From Stenotrophomonas maltophilia (GTDB lineage Bacteria; Pseudomonadota; Gammaproteobacteria; Xanthomonadales; Xanthomonadaceae): DNA of 64,000 nt. This document shows positions 8,121 through 17,410 of the stretch, piece after piece. Each line of letters starts with the position of its first letter. The stretch's first letter is position 1. Location: NCBI GenBank assembly GCA_002363385.1, contig DEVL01000001.1, forward strand, positions 310,001 through 374,000, read 5' to 3'. The position numbers and the translations under genes are program-made. Below the pieces are notes generated by a model. That model searched no databases and was not told where the DNA came from. It worked only from the letters and a program-made list of their open reading frames with translations.

Positions 8121-10682
8121 TCAGCTGCCGGGCAGCACCTGCTTCACCTGCTCAATGCCTTCCCACGGATCCTGCTTCAACCGCTCCGCGCGCTGCAGTG
8201 CCTTCGCCATCGGGAAGGCGTCCGGTGCCGCGATGCGGCCCAGTTCTTCCCAGCGCAGCGGCACCGCCACGCCGGCCCCCGGCCGCGCCCGCAGCGACCA
8301 CGAGCTCACACTGGTGGCGCCGCGCGCATTGCGCAGCCAATCGATGAAGATCACCCCGTCGCGCTTGGCCTTGCTCATCGTCGCCACGTAGCGGTCCGGT
8401 GCCTGGGTGGCCATGGCCTGCGCAAACGCCTCGCAGAAATCCTTGGCGTGCGCCCAGTCGGCCTTGGGCTGCAGCGGCACCACCACGTGCACGCCCTTGC
8501 CGCCGGAGAGCCGGACGAAGCTCTCCAGCCCGGCTTCCTGCAGGCGCGCGCGCACATCGCGTGCGGCGGTCTTGATCTTCGTCCAGGTCACGCCGTCGCC
8601 CGGATCCAGATCGAACACCAGCCGGTCCGGGTGTTCGGAATCCTCCACAGTGGCGCCCCACGGATGCAGCTCCAGGGTGTTCATCTGCACCAGCTGCAGC
8701 AGCCCGTCCACATCCTCGATGTAAAGGTAATCTTCGCGCCCGCTCTTCTGCTCCAGCGGGATCGCCTTGACCGCACCGCCCAGGCCGGTGCCGTGGTGTT
8801 TCTGGAAGAAGCAGGGTTTGTCCACGCCGTCCGGGCAACGCAATACGGACAGCGGACGGTGCGCCACCTCAGGCAGGATCCAGCGCGCCATGCGCCGATA
8901 GTAATCGGCCACTTCGCCCTTGGTGATCTTCGCCTTGGCGAACACCACGCGTTCGGGATGGCTGATCGCTACGGTGCTCTCTTCCTGCGCAGCCGCGGCC
9001 TTGTTCCGGCCGCTGGTTTTCGCCGCCGGGGCGGAGGCGGACGCAGCGGTGGTAGCGACGTTGGCTGCCGCGCCCAGATCCTTCGGCTGTTTGTCTTCGC
9101 GCAGCCGCTTGAAGCTGGCCTGGCGCAGCAATCCTTCCTTGGCCCACCCACGGAAGGCGACCTCTGCCACCAGCACCGGCTTCACCCAGTGCACGCTGCG
9201 CGCGGTGAACGGCACATGCGCGGGCAGCTCCACCACCGCGTCCTTCACCGTCAGCGGCGTCAGTTGCTTGGTCAGCGCGCGCAGCGCGGCATCATCGAAG
9301 CCGGTGCCGACGCGGCCGACATAACGCCACCCGCCCTTGTCCGGGGTGGCCATCAGCAGCGAGCCGAAGCCGCTGCGCGACCCCTTCGGCTCGGTATAGC
9401 CGACGATGAGGAACTCATCGGTGTTCTCGTGCTTGATCTTGATCCAGTCGCGCGAGCGTGCGTTGACGTAGGGCGCATCGATCCGCTTGCTGATGATGCC
9501 TTCGAACCCGGCCTCGCCACTGGCGGCGAACACCGCCGGGCCGTGGTCGCGCACATGGTCGCTGTAGGCCAGGGTGTCCGGCTTGCTGCCCAGCAGGTCC
9601 TTGAGCAGCGCCTTGCGCTCCAGCAGGGGCACCCGGCTGACATCCACCCCGGCGATGCCGGGCATGTCGAACACCACATAGCGCAGCGGCTGTTTCGCGG
9701 TGCCGTCGATGACCTTCTGCAACGCGGAGAAGTCACTGCGGCCCTGCGCATCCAGGACCACCAGTTCACCGTCCAGACGCAGATCGCGCACCGGCAGCCG
9801 TTCGATCGCCTGCACCACCTCGGGGAAATCCTCAGTCCAGTTCAGTCCGCCGCGCGAGCGCAGCGACACCACGCCTTCGCGCACCTCGGCCAGCAGGCGA
9901 TAGCCATCCCATTTGATCTCGTGCAGCCACTGCGCGCCGTCCGGCGCGGTGGCACGGTGGTCGGTCAGCTGCGGCTTGAACTCGTGTGGGTAGGGCCTTT
10001 CGCGTGCGCCTTCAAGCGCCAGCGCGCGTTTGGACCAGCGCGCATCGGCCTTGCGTGCGGCGCGGGTCGTCACCGCCTTGGCGGGGGCGGTTTTCCTGGC
10101 CGCGGCGACCTTCGTTGTGCTGGCAGCGGCGTCCTTCCTGGTGCCCGTGCGCTTGGCGGCCTTCGGTGGCACCTCCAATAGATCATCGGCCTCCATGTCC
10201 CTCGCCTCGTCGTCGTCGCGTTTGATCAGCAGCCACTGGTGCTGCTTGCCCTTCATCGCGGTGCGCACCAGCTTCCAGCCCCCTTTCAGCCGCTCGCCGT
10301 GCAGCACGAAGTCCACCTTGCCCGCCGCGATCGCCTCCAGCGGATCGCCATCGCAGGCCCAGGTGCCGTGGTCATAGACATCCACATGGCCAGCGCCGTA
10401 GTGGCCGCTGGGGATATCGCCGGCGAACGTCGCATAGGACAGGGGATGGTCTTCCACCTCTACGGCGAGCCGTTTTTCGCCGACACGCAGCGAGGGGCCC
10501 TTCGGTACCGCCCAGCTCTTGAGCACGCCGTCAGCTTCGAGCCGGAAGTCGTAATGGCGCGAACTGGCATGGTGCAGCTGCACCACGAAGATCGGTCGCC
10601 GCGCCGGCGCCCCGCGGCGCTCGGCGTCCGGCTCGGGGGTGCCGTCGAAGCGGCGCTTACGGCGGTATTCCTGCAGGGACAC
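8121..10682 (-). CDS. ligD: Multifunctional DNA ligase D (non-homologous end joining)
   Basis: It processes and seals double-strand breaks with Ku. The 853 residues are arranged phosphoesterase-ligase-polymerase, as in Pseudomonas. The PE domain has LHHASSRHYDFRLEADG (about residues 36-52, His/His/Asp site). The ATP-dependent ligase has motif I HEIKWDGYR (adenylated Lys, about 250) and DELVV-like motif DGELVVLDAQG. The primase-polymerase domain begins near SHPERVVFAKAKITKGEVADYY (about 590) and has the metal-binding FDLDPGDG. Two Ala/Lys-rich linkers (about 150-215 and 545-590) separate the domains. The start is GTG at 10682, 6 bp after the ku stop, so they form an operon. Confidence 0.95.
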   Translation of the reverse strand: MSLQEYRRKRRFDGTPEPDAERRGAPARRPIFVVQLHHASSRHYDFRLEADGVLKSWAVPKGPSLRVGEKRLAVEVEDHPLSYATFAGDIPSGHYGAGHVDVYDHGTWACDGDPLEAIAAGKVDFVLHGERLKGGWKLVRTAMKGKQHQWLLIKRDDDEARDMEADDLLEVPPKAAKRTGTRKDAAASTTKVAAARKTAPAKAVTTRAARKADARWSKRALALEGARERPYPHEFKPQLTDHRATAPDGAQWLHEIKWDGYRLLAEVREGVVSLRSRGGLNWTEDFPEVVQAIERLPVRDLRLDGELVVLDAQGRSDFSALQKVIDGTAKQPLRYVVFDMPGIAGVDVSRVPLLERKALLKDLLGSKPDTLAYSDHVRDHGPAVFAASGEAGFEGIISKRIDAPYVNARSRDWIKIKHENTDEFLIVGYTEPKGSRSGFGSLLMATPDKGGWRYVGRVGTGFDDAALRALTKQLTPLTVKDAVVELPAHVPFTARSVHWVKPVLVAEVAFRGWAKEGLLRQASFKRLREDKQPKDLGAAANVATTAASASAPAAKTSGRNKAAAAQEESTVAISHPERVVFAKAKITKGEVADYYRRMARWILPEVAHRPLSVLRCPDGVDKPCFFQKHHGTGLGGAVKAIPLEQKSGREDYLYIEDVDGLLQLVQMNTLELHPWGATVEDSEHPDRLVFDLDPGDGVTWTKIKTAARDVRARLQEAGLESFVRLSGGKGVHVVVPLQPKADWAHAKDFCEAFAQAMATQAPDRYVATMSKAKRDGVIFIDWLRNARGATSVSSWSLRARPGAGVAVPLRWEELGRIAAPDAFPMAKALQRAERLKQDPWEGIEQVKQVLPGS

Positions 10683-10688
10683 GTGGGC

Positions 10689-11630
10689 TTACCCCGCTTT
10701 GCGTGCGGGTGCACGCTTGGTGGTTTTCTTCGTCGCTTTGCCTGCGGTCTTGGTCGCCTTTTTGGCTGCCGTGGGTTTGGCGACCTTGGCCGTGGCCTTC
10801 TTCGCCGCTGTCTTGGTAGCGGCCGGCGTGCGCTTTTTGGCATCCAGGCTTTTCTGCAGCAACGACATGAAGTCGACCACATTGGTCGCATCGTCGTCGC
10901 GCGGGGCCGGCTCTTCCTCCACCTTTGTGGTGCCGCCCTTGGCCTTGATCCGCTTTTTCAGCAGCGTGTGCAGGCGCTCGCGGAATTCATCGTGGTACTC
11001 GTCCGGCTTCCACTCGCCGGCCATCGACTCGATCAACTGCTCGGCCATGGCGGTTTCCTTGCTGCTGATGCGGTACTCGGCCAGGCTGCCGCTGGGCAGC
11101 TTGTAGTCTTCCGGGTCCACCAACTCCTGCGGATAGCGCAGGATCATCAGCACCAGTGCATCGCCATGCGGCATCACCGCGCACAGGTACTCACGGGTAC
11201 GCACCACCACCCGCGCGATGCCGACCTTGCCGGTGCTGCGCAGCGTTTCGCGCAGCAGCACGTAGCCTTTCTCGGCTTTCTTGGCGGGCACCAGCAGGTA
11301 GGGCTTCTCGTAGTAGCGTGGGTCGATCGTGCCGGCATCGACGAAGGTTTCCACCTCGACCGCCTCGTGACTTTCCGGCGCAGCCGACCGGATGTCATCT
11401 TCCTCCAGCACGACGTAGCTGCCCTTGTCGTACTCGTAGGCTTTGACGATGTCCTTCCACGGCACTTCTTCGCCGGTATCGGCGTTGACGCGCTCGAAGC
11501 GGATCGGCTTGCGGTCGCGCGAATCCAGCATCCGGAAGTGCAGATCGACGTTGCGTTCGCCGGACATCAGCGACACCGGGACATTGAGCAGCCCGAATGA
11601 CAGCGTGCCGGTCCAGATCGGTCGGGCCAT
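10689..11630 (-). CDS. ku: Ku homodimer protein (NHEJ end-binding)
   Basis: It binds broken DNA ends and recruits LigD. The 313 residues start MARPIWTGTLSFGLLNVPV, the characteristic bacterial Ku opening, and contain the core RYYEKPYLLVP and GKVGIARVVVRTREYL. The last 50 or so residues are an Ala/Lys/Thr-rich basic tail resembling histone H1 (AAKKATAKVAKPTAAKKA), a known kind of DNA-bridging extension in some bacterial Ku proteins. ligD follows immediately. Confidence 0.95.
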   Translation of the reverse strand: MARPIWTGTLSFGLLNVPVSLMSGERNVDLHFRMLDSRDRKPIRFERVNADTGEEVPWKDIVKAYEYDKGSYVVLEEDDIRSAAPESHEAVEVETFVDAGTIDPRYYEKPYLLVPAKKAEKGYVLLRETLRSTGKVGIARVVVRTREYLCAVMPHGDALVLMILRYPQELVDPEDYKLPSGSLAEYRISSKETAMAEQLIESMAGEWKPDEYHDEFRERLHTLLKKRIKAKGGTTKVEEEPAPRDDDATNVVDFMSLLQKSLDAKKRTPAATKTAAKKATAKVAKPTAAKKATKTAGKATKKTTKRAPARKAG

Positions 11631-11725
11631 GGTGGCGCCACTCCAACACTACAGGGAGGGCAGCTGTACCGCGCAGCACGTGAAACGCCTGTGTCCGGCC
11701 CGTGCAGGCCGGCTGCACGCCGCGG

Positions 11726-12121
11726 CTACTGCAGCAGACCGTGCACCGCCGCCGCAGGCATGTGATCCAGCGCCAGCCACGCATCTTCGACCACGGCGCG
11801 GGCCTGGTGCCAGCCCAGTCGCGACTGCCCGCGCATCTGTTCCCAGTGCTCGGCCAGCTCGCCATCGGTGTCATCGGCGCCGCGCGGCCAGTCCGCATAG
11901 TGGGTGGTCAGCGCGAAGGCATAGGCGGGGTACAGGTCGCGCCAGCTGCGGCGGCCGTGACTGCGGCGCTGCTCATAATCGCTGCGCATGTACTGCAGGT
12001 AGTCCTGTGCAACCGCCTGCGCGTCCTCGGCACGGTCACGGCGCGCGCGGCGCCCGCTCCGTTCCGGCTGCAGGTAGGCGTTGAACAACGCGGGTGCGGC
12101 ACGGCGGTCCAGGCGGGGCAT
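11726..12121 (-). CDS. Hypothetical protein, 131 residues
   Basis: I recognise no family. The protein is soluble, Arg/Ala/Asp-rich and probably helical, with aromatic clusters (YLQYMRSDYEQRR, WRDLYPAYAFALTTHYADW, HWEQMRGQSRLGWHQAR). The ATG at 12121 has no strong ribosome binding site. Strand, codon pattern and the tidy fit between ku and the next gene support it being real. It could belong to the ku-ligD region as a repair accessory, but nothing in the sequence shows this. Confidence 0.6.
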   Translation of the reverse strand: MPRLDRRAAPALFNAYLQPERSGRRARRDRAEDAQAVAQDYLQYMRSDYEQRRSHGRRSWRDLYPAYAFALTTHYADWPRGADDTDGELAEHWEQMRGQSRLGWHQARAVVEDAWLALDHMPAAAVHGLLQ

Positions 12122-12265
12122 GACACGACTCCGACAGCGACGGGGCAGGCAGGAATAGTCCCGCCGCCGTTATCCAGCCGTGACAGAGTCGTTGATGCGG
12201 CGGGATTCGCAGCGACTTCACCCGCCGCGCGCTGTAGTGGGGCGCACAGCTACTGGAGAACTCCC

Positions 12266-12610
12266 ATGCCACGCGACCCCCTGCGCGACGCCACTGCCCC
12301 GATCCCGGGCGAGCAGCGCGCCAAACATGACAATCAGGACGCCGAAAACCGAGGCGCCGATATCCGCCCCTCGGCAGACGCCGACGCCGCGGCCGAGCGT
12401 CCGGGCGAGGTGGCACCGCATCCCTACCGCGACCGCAAGGATTCCCCGCCGGGTGCCCAGGGCCCGGCCGGTCATCACCGCCGCGAAGATGAATACCAGC
12501 GCCGCCAGCGCAAGGAACACGCCAGCGACAACCAGGACGAGGCGCTGGAAGAGACCTTCCCGGCCAGCGACCCGACCTCACCCTTCGTGCCGGCCAAGCC
12601 GCCGCGCTAG
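12266..12610 (+). CDS. Small acidic hydrophilic protein with DEALEETFPASDPTSP tail
   Basis: The 114 residues are nearly all charged or polar, Pro/Asp/Arg-rich and without hydrophobic core, so the protein is probably disordered. The ATG at 12266 follows GGAG with 7-base spacing (CTGGAGAACTCCC), supporting this start rather than longer frames. The C-terminal motif NQDEALEETFPASDP is a recognisable conserved signature of small uncharacterised proteobacterial proteins. Function is unknown. Confidence 0.7.
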   Translation: MPRDPLRDATAPIPGEQRAKHDNQDAENRGADIRPSADADAAAERPGEVAPHPYRDRKDSPPGAQGPAGHHRREDEYQRRQRKEHASDNQDEALEETFPASDPTSPFVPAKPPR

Positions 12611-12611
12611 G

Positions 12612-14738
12612 TCAGGGCGCCCACTGCCACTGCAGCCCGACGTTGTAGCGGCGGTCCGGGCCGGGTTCGAAGAAGCGCTGGTTGCCGTCGTTGACGATCA
12701 CCGAGCCGATGTAGCGCTGGTCCAGCGCATTGTCGACCCGGGCGAAGGCTCGCAGCGTGCCCTGCGCGGTCGTCCAGCGCCGCGATACCTCCAGGTTCAA
12801 CAGGGCATAGCCCGGCGCGCGGTCGGTGGCCAGATCGTTGACCACGGTGTCGCTGGAGGCCACCACCTCGGCCGCCCACTGCCACGGGCCGGGGTGGTGC
12901 TGCACTCGTGCGTTCCACTGCTGCCTGGGTACACCCGGCAGGCGTGAGCCGGCGGTCACCGTGTTGCATCCAGCAGCCGCGCACAGCGCATACGGATCAC
13001 GCACGGTGGCCTCGATCCAGGTGTAGGCCAGCGAAAGGTCCGCCTGCGCCCCCAGCGGCTGCCTATAACTGGCCTCGGCGCCCTGGCGGCGCGTACGGCC
13101 GATGTTGCGGTAGGTGCTGCGGCCGCCGCTGTTGCTCGCCACGGCCAGCTCGTCATCGGTATCGGCGCGGAACAGCGCCGCCTCGACCTGCGCGCCACTT
13201 TGCCCGTGCCACTTGCTGCCGACTTCCAGGTTGCGGCTGCGGGCGGCCGAGAGATCCAGCGCCAGCCCGGCCTGGCCATCGGCGCGGTAGCCCAGCTCGT
13301 TGAAGGTCGGCGTTTCGAAGCCACGTCCGGCCGAGGCATACAGCCGCCACGCATCGCTGGCGCGGAACACCACCCCGGCCACCGGCGTGGTCGCTTCGTA
13401 GCGACGCGAACCGCTGTCGTCCGGATTGCCGGCGGTGATGTAGTGGTCGTTGGAGCGGAAACGGACCGTGCTGTGGCGCACCCCCAGCAGCAACGACCAA
13501 CGCGGCGCCCACTGCCACCACGCCTGGGCGAACTGGTCCACGTTCTCGACCCGGTCGCTCTGGTCGCGGCGCAGGCGGCCCTTGATGCCGACCTGATCGC
13601 CGACGAAATTCTCGTAACCGCGGCGATCCTGCTGCTGACGGTCGGCATTGGCCCCGATCACCACATCCAGCGGGCGGCCGGCCCAGTCACCGTGCCACGC
13701 CCAGCGCGCGTCGAGACCGCCATAGGCCCCGTCCAGATCGATCACCCCGCCGGCATGCAGCGGGTTGGCCTGTGGCCCCGGCGGGATCGCCAGATACTGC
13801 TCCACGCTGCGCTGACCGGCATAGCCCATCGCACGCCAGGTCTGCGCGCCCTCGGTTCGGGTGAAAACCAGCCCGGCCTGGGCCTGGCGCACGGATTTGC
13901 GGGTGTTGTACTGGGTGGCCACCGCGGTGGCCTGGCGCGGGTTCTCGTGCACCTGGGCGCGCGTGAGACCGAGCGGATCCTGTGCGTCAGGCGCATCGAA
14001 GTAGTTCAGGACCAGATCCAGCTGGCCGCCGCCGACATCCGTGCCCAGTCGGGCATTGACCGATTCGCGTCGGGCCTGACTGTGATCGCGCCAGCCATCG
14101 GTGCGGAAGTGGTTGGCGGCCACGTTGTAGCGGACCGGGCCCTGCACGCCGCGCACCTGGGCGCCGGCGCTGAGGCTGTTGTCGCTGCCGGTATCCAGCC
14201 GCAGGCGCCACGGGTCACCCTCGGCGCCGTCCGCGCTCCACACCTGGACCACGCCGCCGGAGGAGTTGCCGTACAGCGCCGAGAACGGCCCGCGCAGCAC
14301 GTCCACGCGCTGCGCCGACAGCAGGCTGGCGTGGGAGAGCTGGCCCTGGCCGTCGGGCATGGTGGCCGGCACACCGTCCACCAGCACCCGCACGCCGCGC
14401 ACGCCGAAGGTCGAGCGCGCGCCGAAGCCACGGATCGAGAGCTGGGTGTCCTGCGCATAGTTCTGGCGATCACGGGCAACCACCCCGGGAATGCCGTTGA
14501 GGGCCTCGGAGAGCTGGGCCAGCGGCCCGGTGCGGTCCTCGTCCACCCAGACCGTCGTCAGCGAGGCCGGCAGGTCGATATCGGCCACCTGCGCCACGCG
14601 CGCGGCCTGGACCTGGACGGTGGGCAGCCGCTCGATCGAAGAAGAGGGGGCGGGGGTGTTCTGGGCCTGCGCCAGCGATGGCAGCAACACGGCCGAGGCC
14701 AGCGCACAGTGGCGGGCCAGCGGGGTAAGACGGAGCAT
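12612..14738 (-). CDS. TonB-dependent outer membrane receptor, siderophore-receptor-like
   Basis: This outer-membrane importer is about 708 residues. I use ATG 14738, behind GAGG, which gives MLRLTPLARHCALASAVLL as signal peptide ending AQAQ; the ATG at 14774 would add 12 residues. The plug has LTTVWVDEDRT, EALNGIPGVVARDRQ, LSIRGFGARSTFGVRGVRV and QRVDVLRGPFSALYGNSSGG. The barrel ends RRYNVGLQWQW, close to the usual aromatic end. No siderophore, Fur-box or sigma/anti-sigma genes are adjacent, so the ligand cannot be assigned; ferric siderophore is the most common for this subtype. Its stop is 1 bp from the convergent gene ending at 12610. Confidence 0.88.
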   Translation of the reverse strand: MLRLTPLARHCALASAVLLPSLAQAQNTPAPSSSIERLPTVQVQAARVAQVADIDLPASLTTVWVDEDRTGPLAQLSEALNGIPGVVARDRQNYAQDTQLSIRGFGARSTFGVRGVRVLVDGVPATMPDGQGQLSHASLLSAQRVDVLRGPFSALYGNSSGGVVQVWSADGAEGDPWRLRLDTGSDNSLSAGAQVRGVQGPVRYNVAANHFRTDGWRDHSQARRESVNARLGTDVGGGQLDLVLNYFDAPDAQDPLGLTRAQVHENPRQATAVATQYNTRKSVRQAQAGLVFTRTEGAQTWRAMGYAGQRSVEQYLAIPPGPQANPLHAGGVIDLDGAYGGLDARWAWHGDWAGRPLDVVIGANADRQQQDRRGYENFVGDQVGIKGRLRRDQSDRVENVDQFAQAWWQWAPRWSLLLGVRHSTVRFRSNDHYITAGNPDDSGSRRYEATTPVAGVVFRASDAWRLYASAGRGFETPTFNELGYRADGQAGLALDLSAARSRNLEVGSKWHGQSGAQVEAALFRADTDDELAVASNSGGRSTYRNIGRTRRQGAEASYRQPLGAQADLSLAYTWIEATVRDPYALCAAAGCNTVTAGSRLPGVPRQQWNARVQHHPGPWQWAAEVVASSDTVVNDLATDRAPGYALLNLEVSRRWTTAQGTLRAFARVDNALDQRYIGSVIVNDGNQRFFEPGPDRRYNVGLQWQWAP

Positions 14739-14902
14739 GCGGGGCGGGATCCTCGGTAAATGGGCGTGCCGCACGCCATGGTACGGAAGGTGACGTGACG
14801 ACGGCCTCGGCGCCCTCGGCAGGGCTTTGTTACGATGGGTCGGTTTTGGCTGATTCTGCCGCCAAATCCGCGTCGCGCCACCCTCCCCCTTCCGTCATCC
14901 GA

Positions 14903-16117
14903 ATGAGTACCGCCGTGTCCTTCTTTGCAAATGTGGAACTGGTCCCAGGCGACCCGATCCTGGGCCTGACCGAGGCTTACAACGCCGACAGCCGCCCGAT
15001 CAAGGTCAACCTGGGCGTGGGCATCTATTACGACGAGAGCGGCCGCATCCCGCTGCTCCGCGCCGTGAACAAGATCGAACAGCAGCTGGCCGTTGACGCC
15101 AAACCGCGCGGCTACCTGCCGATCGACGGCCTGCCGGCCTACACCCAGGCCACCCGCGAACTGGTCTTCGGCAAGGACTCGCCGCTGCTGGCCGCCGGCC
15201 GCGTGGCCACCTCGCAGACCATCGGCGGCAGCGGTGCGCTGCGCGTCGGCGCGGACCTGCTGCACAAGCTGCTGCCGCACGCCACCATCGCCATCAGCAA
15301 CCCGAGCTGGGAAAACCATCGCGCGGTGTTCGGCGCGGCCGGCTTCGACGTGGTCGATTACACCTACTTCGATGCCGCCACCCATGGCGTGGACTTCGAC
15401 GGCATGCTGGGCGACCTCGGCAAGCTGCAGCCGGGCACCGTGGTGCTGCTGCACGCGTGCTGCCACAACCCGACCGGTGCCGACCTCACCGTCGCGCAGT
15501 GGAAGCAGGTGGCCGAGCTGTTGAAGGACCGCCAGCTGTTCCCGTTCATCGACATGGCCTACCAGGGCTTCGACAAGGGCATCAGCGAAGATGGCGCGGC
15601 CGTGCGCATCATCGCCGAGGCCGGCATCGACAGCTTTGTGGTCGCCAACTCGTACTCCAAGTCGTTCTCGCTGTATGGCGAGCGTGTTGGCGCGCTGTCG
15701 GTGGTCGCCCCGGACGCGAACGCGGCCAAGGCCGTGCAGTCGCAGGTCAAGCGCATCATCCGCACGATCTACTCCAGCCCGTCCAACCACGGCGCCGCAC
15801 TGGTCGCCGGCGTGCTCAACAGCGTCGAGCTGCGCCAGCTGTGGGAAGCGGAACTGACCGAGATGCGTGAGCGCATCCACGCCCTGCGCCATGGCCTGGT
15901 GGAGAACCTGGTCGCCGCCGGCGCACCGGAGTACGCGTTCATCAACGACCAGGCCGGCATGTTCTCGTACTCGGGCCTGAGCCGCGCCCAGGTGGACCGC
16001 CTGCGCGACGAGTTCGCGATCTACGCCGTCGGCACCGGCCGCATCTGCGTGGCCGCACTCAACCAGGGCAACCTGGAATACGTGGCCAAGGCCGTGGCGA
16101 CCGTCAGCAAGGGCTGA
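14903..16117 (+). CDS. tyrB: Aromatic amino acid (aspartate/tyrosine) aminotransferase
   Basis: This PLP enzyme interconverts aromatic or acidic amino acids with their 2-oxo acids. From ATG 14903 it is 404 residues; GTG 14915 would give 400, the length commonly seen, and neither has a strong binding site. Family features are VNLGVGIYYDESG near the N-terminus, GGSGALRVGADLL, SNPSWENHRAVF, HACCHNPTGADL, DMAYQGFDKG and the PLP-lysine segment VANSYSKSFSLYGERVGAL. It is divergent from the TonB receptor and followed by a strong hairpin. Confidence 0.92.
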   Translation: MSTAVSFFANVELVPGDPILGLTEAYNADSRPIKVNLGVGIYYDESGRIPLLRAVNKIEQQLAVDAKPRGYLPIDGLPAYTQATRELVFGKDSPLLAAGRVATSQTIGGSGALRVGADLLHKLLPHATIAISNPSWENHRAVFGAAGFDVVDYTYFDAATHGVDFDGMLGDLGKLQPGTVVLLHACCHNPTGADLTVAQWKQVAELLKDRQLFPFIDMAYQGFDKGISEDGAAVRIIAEAGIDSFVVANSYSKSFSLYGERVGALSVVAPDANAAKAVQSQVKRIIRTIYSSPSNHGAALVAGVLNSVELRQLWEAELTEMRERIHALRHGLVENLVAAGAPEYAFINDQAGMFSYSGLSRAQVDRLRDEFAIYAVGTGRICVAALNQGNLEYVAKAVATVSKG

Positions 16118-16136
16118 GCAGTATTGCCCCGGTGAA

Positions 16137-16167
16137 GCAGAACGGCCGCCCTGCGCGGCCGTTCTGC
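16137..16167 (+). terminator. Hairpin terminator after tyrB
   Basis: A perfect 13-bp stem (GCAGAACGGCCGC, 16137-16149, with 16155-16167) closes a 5-base loop 20 bp after the tyrB stop. The following T-run is weak (GTT), so termination may be partial. Confidence 0.7.
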
Positions 16168-16284
16168 GTTACGGCATCGGCAGGACGGGGCATGGCGTGG
16201 GAACGGTTACGGCTGCCCGCGCCTCGTAATGGCTCCGGCGAAGGGCGACAATAGGCGCTTCCCCTTTGAAGGCCGCCTGATTCC

Positions 16285-17301
16285 ATGTCCCAGACGTCGC
16301 TGACCCGCTATCTGATCGAAGAGCAACATGCCGGCCGCATCAACGCCGATCTGCGCCAGCTGATCGCTGTCGTGGCCCGCGCCTGCACCAGCATCTCCAT
16401 CGCGGTCAGCAAGGGCGCGCTGGGCGGTGTGCTCGGCGAAGCAGGTACCGGCAACGTGCAGGGCGAGGCACAGAAGAAGCTGGACGTGATCAGCAACGAG
16501 ATCCTGCTGGAAGCCAATGCCTGGGGCGGTCACCTGGCTGCCTGTGCCTCGGAAGAAATGGATCACTGCCAGCCGGTGCCCGACACGTATCCGCGCGGTG
16601 ACTTCCTGCTGCTGTTCGATCCCCTCGATGGCAGCTCCAACATCGACGTCAACGTGTCCGTCGGCACCATCTTCTCGGTGCTGCGCTGCCCGCCGGGCAC
16701 CGAGCAGCCCAACGACGCCAGCTTCCTGCAGCCGGGCACCGCGCAGGTCGCGGCCGGCTACTGCATCTACGGGCCGAGCACGCAGATGGTGCTCACCGTC
16801 GGCCACGGCACGCACGCGTTCACCCTGGACCGCGAGAAGGGCGAGTTCGTGCTGACCACGCCGGACATGCAGATCCCGGCAGACACCCAGGAATTCGCCA
16901 TCAACATGTCCAACCAGCGGCATTGGGAAACCCCGATGCAGGGCTACGTGCAGGACCTGCTGGCCGGCAAGGAAGGCGCGCGCGGCAAGAACTTCAACAT
17001 GCGCTGGATCGCCAGCATGGTGGCCGACGTGCATCGCATCCTGACCCGCGGCGGCATCTTCATCTACCCGTGGGACACGAAGGATCCGTCCAAGGCCGGC
17101 AAGCTGCGCCTGATGTACGAAGCCAACCCGATGGGCCTGCTGGTCGAACAGGCCGGCGGCGCCGCCACCACCGGTCGCGTGCGCATTCTCGACATCCAGC
17201 CCGATCAGCTGCACCAGCGCGTGCCGGTCTTCCTCGGCTCGCGCAATGAGGTGGAAGAAGCCACCCGTTACCACCGCGAACACGACAGCGCGGCAGGTTG
17301 A
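16285..17301 (+). CDS. fbp: Fructose-1,6-bisphosphatase class 1
   Basis: This gluconeogenic enzyme hydrolyses fructose-1,6-bisphosphate to fructose-6-phosphate. The 338-residue length is right for class 1. Visible motifs are SNEILLEAN, CASEEMD, the metal-binding loop FDPLDGSSNIDVN, RWIASMVADVHRILTRGG and the C-terminal GKLRLMYEANPMGLLVEQAGG. It is a single-gene unit upstream of an unrelated oxygenase. With kdgK-eda in the same window it fits an organism relying on Entner-Doudoroff metabolism and gluconeogenesis. Confidence 0.96.
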   Translation: MSQTSLTRYLIEEQHAGRINADLRQLIAVVARACTSISIAVSKGALGGVLGEAGTGNVQGEAQKKLDVISNEILLEANAWGGHLAACASEEMDHCQPVPDTYPRGDFLLLFDPLDGSSNIDVNVSVGTIFSVLRCPPGTEQPNDASFLQPGTAQVAAGYCIYGPSTQMVLTVGHGTHAFTLDREKGEFVLTTPDMQIPADTQEFAINMSNQRHWETPMQGYVQDLLAGKEGARGKNFNMRWIASMVADVHRILTRGGIFIYPWDTKDPSKAGKLRLMYEANPMGLLVEQAGGAATTGRVRILDIQPDQLHQRVPVFLGSRNEVEEATRYHREHDSAAG

Positions 17302-17410
17302 TTTCCTACACAGGGCTGGCCGTCAGGTCAGCCCTGTTGATACGTGGCAACGGCGTGACATCGGCCACGGCAGCGGTCACCATCGGCCATTCGTGCCCAC
17401 GGATGACCCC

